Both the position numbers and the translations under genes were made by a program. A DNA stretch of 64,000 bases from Gammaproteobacteria bacterium UBA2965 (GTDB lineage: Bacteria > Pseudomonadota > Gammaproteobacteria > Pseudomonadales > Azotimanducaceae), in NCBI GenBank assembly GCA_002348385.1, contig DEBD01000028.1, positions 102,572 through 166,571 on the forward strand, given 5' to 3'. The notes below the pieces were generated by a model, which worked only from the letters and a program-made list of their open reading frames with translations, was not told where the DNA came from and searched no databases. How positions within the stretch are numbered: position 1 is the stretch's first letter; every line of letters starts with the position of its first letter. Of the stretch, positions 60,084 to 64,000 are shown in pieces.

Positions 60084-61448
60084 TCAGCCAGCGAAGCGTT
60101 GGCTCAGGTAGTCGAACACGGCACGTACGCCCATGGCCTCGCCACCCTCGGGGCGCCCGGGCCGTGACCTCACGTTGTACGCCATGATGTCGAAGTGCAC
60201 CCAGGGAAGTTTGCTCACGAACTGTTCGAGAAACAGGGCCGCCGTGATGGCGCCGGCGTAGGGTGATGCGGCCGAGTTGACGGTGTCGGCCACGTTGCTC
60301 TTGAGCATGTGCCGGTAGGGCTGGTGCAGCGGCATCCGCCATAGGGGGTCGTCGCTGCTCTGGCCGGTCTGATGCAGGGCATTGGCCACGTCGTCGTCGT
60401 TGCAGAACATGGCGGCGATTTCCGCACCGACGGCCGAGCGGGCGGAACCGGTGAGGGTCGAGTAGTCGATGATCAGGGCAGGATCCTGCTCCGCGGCAAG
60501 GGCCAGGCAGTCGCACATCACCAGGCGGCCTTCAGCGTCGGTGTTGTCGATCTCTACGCTGATGCCTTTGTAGGTTTCCAGCACGTCCCCGGGACGGTAG
60601 GCGTTCCCGGAGATGGCGTTTTCCACAGCCGCGACGAGCACACGCAGACGCACGGGTAGCTCGCGGCTCATGATCAGCGCCGCCAGGCCAAGCGCGTGGG
60701 CTGCCCCGCCCATGTCCTTCTTCATGGTGCGCATGCCGCTGGCCGGCTTGATATTCAGCCCGCCGCTGTCAAAGCACACGCCTTTGCCCACCAGCGTGAC
60801 GGCGGGATTGGCTGGGTCGCCCCAGCTGATGTCTACCATCCGGGGTGCGTCGGCAGCGGCCCGTCCCACCGCGTGGATGGCGCCATAGCCTTCCTTGAGC
60901 AGTTCGTCGCCCACCACCAGCCGGTATTCGGCGCCGTGGGTTTGGGCAACCTGCACCGCTTCGTCAGCCAGGCGTGAGGGTGTCATGTCTCCGGCGGGTA
61001 TATTGATGAGGTCGCGCACCAGGATGATTGCGGCTTCGGTATCGGCCAGCATGGATGCGTCGTTGCCTTCAGGTACCAGCAGCTGGGCGGGCTCGCGCTC
61101 GGAATCCTTGTAGCGGCTGAACCGGTATGCGCCCAGTGCCCAACCCAGCACCTGCAGGTCGGATACCGGCGTGGTCAGGGCATAGACGCCTTCCGGCAGC
61201 CGAAACGGCAGGCCGCCCAACGTGGCCAGAGATTCGGTGCCATCCCAGCCGACCGCCACTTCGGTGGGCGCTCCGGCTGCATCCGGCAGCCAGGCGATGT
61301 CCTGGCCGCGCCCTCGGAACTGGGATTTCTGCACCCACTGCTGGCTGAGCTCAGGAAGTTCGTTGCGCCAGGCCTCGAAGTCGGACTCTGCAACCAGGGT
61401 AATGGGTACCGGCGTGGTATCGGAGGTGTTCAATAAGGTGTCGGGCAT
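60084..61448 (-). CDS. M17-family leucyl aminopeptidase
   Basis: Cytoplasmic aminopeptidase of 454 residues. The metal motif NTDAEGRLVMCDCLALA and the catalytic-lysine block LVGKGVCFDSGGLNIKPASGM are clear, and ITAALFLEQFV closes the C-terminus. The N-terminal domain is shorter than in PepA. It lies between lipA and the M20 peptidase on the minus strand. Confidence 0.95.
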   Translation of the reverse strand: MPDTLLNTSDTTPVPITLVAESDFEAWRNELPELSQQWVQKSQFRGRGQDIAWLPDAAGAPTEVAVGWDGTESLATLGGLPFRLPEGVYALTTPVSDLQVLGWALGAYRFSRYKDSEREPAQLLVPEGNDASMLADTEAAIILVRDLINIPAGDMTPSRLADEAVQVAQTHGAEYRLVVGDELLKEGYGAIHAVGRAAADAPRMVDISWGDPANPAVTLVGKGVCFDSGGLNIKPASGMRTMKKDMGGAAHALGLAALIMSRELPVRLRVLVAAVENAISGNAYRPGDVLETYKGISVEIDNTDAEGRLVMCDCLALAAEQDPALIIDYSTLTGSARSAVGAEIAAMFCNDDDVANALHQTGQSSDDPLWRMPLHQPYRHMLKSNVADTVNSAASPYAGAITAALFLEQFVSKLPWVHFDIMAYNVRSRPGRPEGGEAMGVRAVFDYLSQRFAG

Positions 61449-61458
61449 GATACGAAGC

Positions 61459-62454
61459 CTAGAGCATTCTCACGGGCACGTCGCCCAGACCCAGGTTGTT
61501 ACCCTCTAGAATGCGATCCGCGCGGTAGCTCGACCGCACCAGAGGGCCGGAAGCCACCTCGGTGAAACCAAGGCTGAGGCCCCACTCCCGGTATTGATCG
61601 AACTCGTCTGGATGCACCCAGCGCGCCACCGGCAGGTGATTGCGTGTGGGCCGCAGGTACTGGCCCAGGGTGAGAATGTCCACCTCGTGGGCGCGCAGGT
61701 CTTCCATGGCCGCTTTGATCTCGTCGTCGGCTTCTCCAAGACCGAGCATCAAGCTGGACTTGGTGAGTACGTCTGGCCGAACCCGCTTGCCGCCCTGCAG
61801 TACGGACAGGGTTTGGGCATAGCCCGCGCGCGGGTCCCGCACTGTGCCCGTCAGGCGCTCCACGGTTTCCAGATTCTGCGCGAATACCTCGATGCCGGAG
61901 TTCACCACGGTAGCAACGTCATCCAGGCGTCCGGAAAAATCAGGGGTCAGCGCTTCTACCGCAGTGTTGGGGTTCTCCTGTTTGATGGCGCGCACGCAGG
62001 CGGCGTAGTGAGCGGCGCCCCCGTCGTCGAGGTCATCCCGATCTACGGAGGTCAGCACCACATAGCGCAGCGCCATGAGGCGCACGGACTTGGCCGCGTT
62101 GGCGGGCTCGGTGGGGTCGAGCCAGCCGTTGGGGTTGCCGGTGTCTACGGCGCAGAACTTGCACGCCCGAGTGCACACGGACCCCATCAGCATGATAGTG
62201 GCGGTACCGTTGCTCCAGCACTCTCCTATGTTGGGGCAGTGAGATTCCTCGCAAACCGTGGCTAGCTTGTGCTCGTGCACGGTGTCGCGCACGGCGCGGA
62301 ACGCTTCCCCGCCGCCCAGGCGCACGCGCAGCCAGGGTGGCTTGCGCGGGGTGACCGTGTCGCGATGGGCGCTGGTCTTCACGCCGTCTTTGATGGCCGT
62401 GAAACCCACCTCGGTGCGGAACTTTTGCCCGCTTGTGGGCGTGGAATTGCTCAT
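61459..62454 (-). CDS. lipA: Lipoyl synthase
   Basis: Radical-SAM enzyme of 331 residues that inserts sulfur into octanoyl groups on lipoyl domains. The auxiliary cluster cysteines C68, C73 and C79 (VCEESHCPNIGECW) and the radical-SAM triad C94, C98 and C101 (CTRACKFCAVDTG) are present. The C-terminal RSSY motif is in GPLVRSSYRAD. lipB is not adjacent. Divergent from an SDR gene 53 bp away. Confidence 0.97.
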   Translation of the reverse strand: MSNSTPTSGQKFRTEVGFTAIKDGVKTSAHRDTVTPRKPPWLRVRLGGGEAFRAVRDTVHEHKLATVCEESHCPNIGECWSNGTATIMLMGSVCTRACKFCAVDTGNPNGWLDPTEPANAAKSVRLMALRYVVLTSVDRDDLDDGGAAHYAACVRAIKQENPNTAVEALTPDFSGRLDDVATVVNSGIEVFAQNLETVERLTGTVRDPRAGYAQTLSVLQGGKRVRPDVLTKSSLMLGLGEADDEIKAAMEDLRAHEVDILTLGQYLRPTRNHLPVARWVHPDEFDQYREWGLSLGFTEVASGPLVRSSYRADRILEGNNLGLGDVPVRML

Positions 62455-62507
62455 ATCGGGGCATTGTACCCATAATGCGGCGCGGACTGTGTCCTAGAGG
62501 GGGTGTC

Positions 62508-63224
62508 ATGAGCGAGCGCGGCGTAATCGTAACAGGCGGCGCGAGCGGTATCGGAGCCGCTATCGCCCGTCGTCTGGCAGCCGACGGCTATACCGTGGCG
62601 GTCCTCGACCAGCGGGCGTTGGAGGGCTCCGACTCCGTCGCAGCCTATCAGGTAGATGTGACCGAATACGAAGCGGTGCGCCAGGCGGTGGACGACTTTG
62701 CCGGTCGGCTGGGGAGCCTGCATGGTCTGGTCAACAACGCGGGGTGGGATAGGGCTCAGCGGTTCGTGGACACCACACCCCAGCTTTGGGACACGATTTT
62801 GAACATCAACCTTCGGGGACCCATGAACGTCACTCACGCGGTGCTTCAACACCTGGTGCCTGCGGGAGCGGGGCGGGTGGTGAGTATTGCTTCGGACGCC
62901 GGTCGCGTCGGCTCCTCGGGGGAGGCTGTCTACTCGGCCGCCAAAGGCGGTACGGTGGCGCTGATGAAGACGCTGGCGCGCGAGCACGCCCGCCAGGGCA
63001 TCACCTTCAACTCGGTATGCCCGGGCCCTACGCAAACGCCACTGTTCGAACAACTCGACGAGACAGGAAAATTGGCCGTTGCGCTGGAGCGTGCCATACC
63101 CATGCGCAGGCTGGGACAGCCCGATGACTACCCGGGGATTGTGAGCTTCCTGCTGGGCGATGACGCTGCTTTCATTACCGGACAGACCATCAGCGTGTCG
63201 GGTGGGCTGACAATGAACGGCTAG
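62508..63224 (+). CDS. Short-chain dehydrogenase
   Basis: SDR of 238 residues. TGGASGIGAAIA is the cofactor loop, NNAGWD the NAG motif, and catalytic Ser and YxxxK occur in SIASDAGRVGSSGEAVYSAAKGG. The tail SVSGGLTMNG is normal. The ATG at 62508 is preceded by GGGGG; the longer frame would overlap lipA. The role could be a 3-ketoacyl or hydroxyacyl-CoA dehydrogenase. Confidence 0.93.
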   Translation: MSERGVIVTGGASGIGAAIARRLAADGYTVAVLDQRALEGSDSVAAYQVDVTEYEAVRQAVDDFAGRLGSLHGLVNNAGWDRAQRFVDTTPQLWDTILNINLRGPMNVTHAVLQHLVPAGAGRVVSIASDAGRVGSSGEAVYSAAKGGTVALMKTLAREHARQGITFNSVCPGPTQTPLFEQLDETGKLAVALERAIPMRRLGQPDDYPGIVSFLLGDDAAFITGQTISVSGGLTMNG

Positions 63225-63232
63225 CGTTCACG

Positions 63233-64000
63233 CTAACCAGCCGTGGTGTCCGGCGCCTCGTCCGTCTCCTGGAATTGCAGCGAGTGCAGGGTGTGATACA
63301 GGCCTTCGTTGGCGAGCAGCTCTTCGTGGGTACCGACTTCGTCCACGCGACCGTTGTGTAGCACCAGCACCCGGTCGGCTTCCTGGATGGTCTGCAGGCG
63401 GTGGGCGATGATGATGGACGTGCGCCCAGCCGTGAGTTGGCGCAGCGCATCCTGGATCAACAGCTCGGTCTCGGTATCAATACTGGCGGTGGCTTCGTCC
63501 AGAATTAGGATCTCCGGGTCGGCGGCCAGCACGCGGGCGAATGCCAGCAGCTGACGCTGGCCTTGGGACAGGTTCTGGCCCCGCTCGGACAACTCAGTGT
63601 CGTACCCGTTGGGCAGCGATGAAATGAACCCGTGGGCGTTCACCCGTTGGGCTGCCTGCTGTGCTTTTTCACGTGTGATCCTGGCGTCGCCCAAGGCGAT
63701 GTTGTCGTAGATGGTGCCTGAGAAGATATGGAAATCCTGCAGCACCACACCGATACGTATGCGCAGCTCGTGGGTGTGGATGCGGTTGAGGTCGATGCCA
63801 TCCAGAAAAATCTGACCGTCGTCGAAGTCGTAGAACCGGCCTAACAGACGAATTAACGTACTCTTACCTGAGCCTGTTGGTCCCACGATGGCGAGCTTCT
63901 CGCCGGGTTGGATCACGAAGCTCACATCTCGCAACACGGGCACGTCTGAATCGTAGGCGAAATCGAGGTTTTCGAACCGAACCTCTCCAGCCAGCCGCTC
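63233..64000 (-). CDS. ABC exporter, C-terminal ATPase domain (cut by window edge)
   Basis: The frame is open for 256 codons from the window edge to a stop at 63233. Walker A is VGPTGSGKST, the Q-loop VVLQDFHIFSG, the signature LSQGQRQL, Walker B ILILDEATASID and the switch His in IIAHRLQT. Type: MsbA/MdlB-like half-transporter; the membrane domain lies outside the window. Cargo unknown. Confidence 0.92.
   Translation of the reverse strand, partial: ERLAGEVRFENLDFAYDSDVPVLRDVSFVIQPGEKLAIVGPTGSGKSTLIRLLGRFYDFDDGQIFLDGIDLNRIHTHELRIRIGVVLQDFHIFSGTIYDNIALGDARITREKAQQAAQRVNAHGFISSLPNGYDTELSERGQNLSQGQRQLLAFARVLAADPEILILDEATASIDTETELLIQDALRQLTAGRTSIIIAHRLQTIQEADRVLVLHNGRVDEVGTHEELLANEGLYHTLHSLQFQETDEAPDTTAG

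Noticed and set aside
1..64000. CRISPR arrays, insertion sequences or prophage genes
   Set aside because: No regularly spaced direct repeats with unique spacers, no transposase or integrase frames and no phage structural genes were found by reading the translated frames.

Overview
The window reads as a chromosomal segment of a high-GC proteobacterium, most likely an uncultured or marine-type gammaproteobacterium. The pointers are a glutaminyl-tRNA synthetase, a DHBP synthase with a degenerate cyclohydrolase-like tail as in pseudomonads, an E. coli-type LexA-box palindrome, a secreted gamma-class chorismate mutase and a pseudomonad-like tRNA-Arg(UCG). Genus-level assignment is not possible by eye. 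No insertion sequence, prophage or CRISPR array was seen. GTG and TTG starts and 1-4 bp stop/start overlaps are common, and high GC produces long shadow frames.

Layout. 0-5.1 kb: N-terminus of an exported transglutaminase-like protein, glnS, then a minus-strand trio (CinA-like, SDR, hydrolase). 5.4-7.6 kb: minus operon MaoC, CitE-like lyase, enoyl-CoA hydratase. 7.9-12.9 kb: plus operon of Rieske oxygenase, TetR regulator, D-aminoacylase-type amidohydrolase and flavin-dependent monooxygenase, headed by two matching palindromic operators 21 bp apart. 13-15 kb: rhodanese lipoprotein, tandem ABM-fold protein, DUF1993. 15-18.6 kb: AAA+ ATPase/VWA pair. 18.7-24.9 kb: minus-strand acyl-CoA block (PrpD-like, two half-size MaoC proteins, CitE-like lyase, acyl-CoA dehydrogenase) preceded by an acyltransferase and a hydrolase. 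25-27.7 kb: small membrane protein, methyltransferase, second amidohydrolase. 27.7-29.5 kb: tRNA-Arg followed by three 56-bp double-hairpin repeats, ribBA, a small zinc-ribbon gene and a near-ideal LexA box. 29.7-32.7 kb: PdxA-family dehydrogenase, zinc alcohol dehydrogenase, FAH-family hydrolase. 32.7-39 kb: ABM protein, Yip1 membrane protein, bactofilin, an exported AroQ-PheC fusion, lipoprotein, APH-type kinase, Bcp. 39-43 kb: thiolase, SDR, second Rieske oxygenase, remnant of an amidohydrolase. 43-54 kb: mixed lipid, envelope and acyl-CoA genes, including a CarS-like protein, a metallophosphoesterase, enoyl-CoA hydratases, acyl-CoA dehydrogenase, thioesterase, GtrA, HupE and a PpiC-type isomerase. 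54-64 kb: MFS transporter, NUDIX, Prx5, HNH protein, M20 and M17 peptidases, lipA, SDR and the end of an ABC exporter.

Together the catabolic genes (two Rieske oxygenases, two D-aminoacylase-like amidohydrolases, an LLM monooxygenase, three enoyl-CoA hydratases, two CitE-like lyases, three MaoC proteins, two acyl-CoA dehydrogenases, a thiolase and several SDRs) suggest an aerobic heterotroph that oxygenates and hydrolyses organic acids or cyclic compounds and finishes them as CoA thioesters. Substrates cannot be read from sequence alone. The least explained elements are the tRNA-linked hairpin repeats, the LexA box without an obvious target, the tandem operators, the chorismate mutase-dehydratase fusion and the pentanucleotide repeat that forms a ribosome-binding site.
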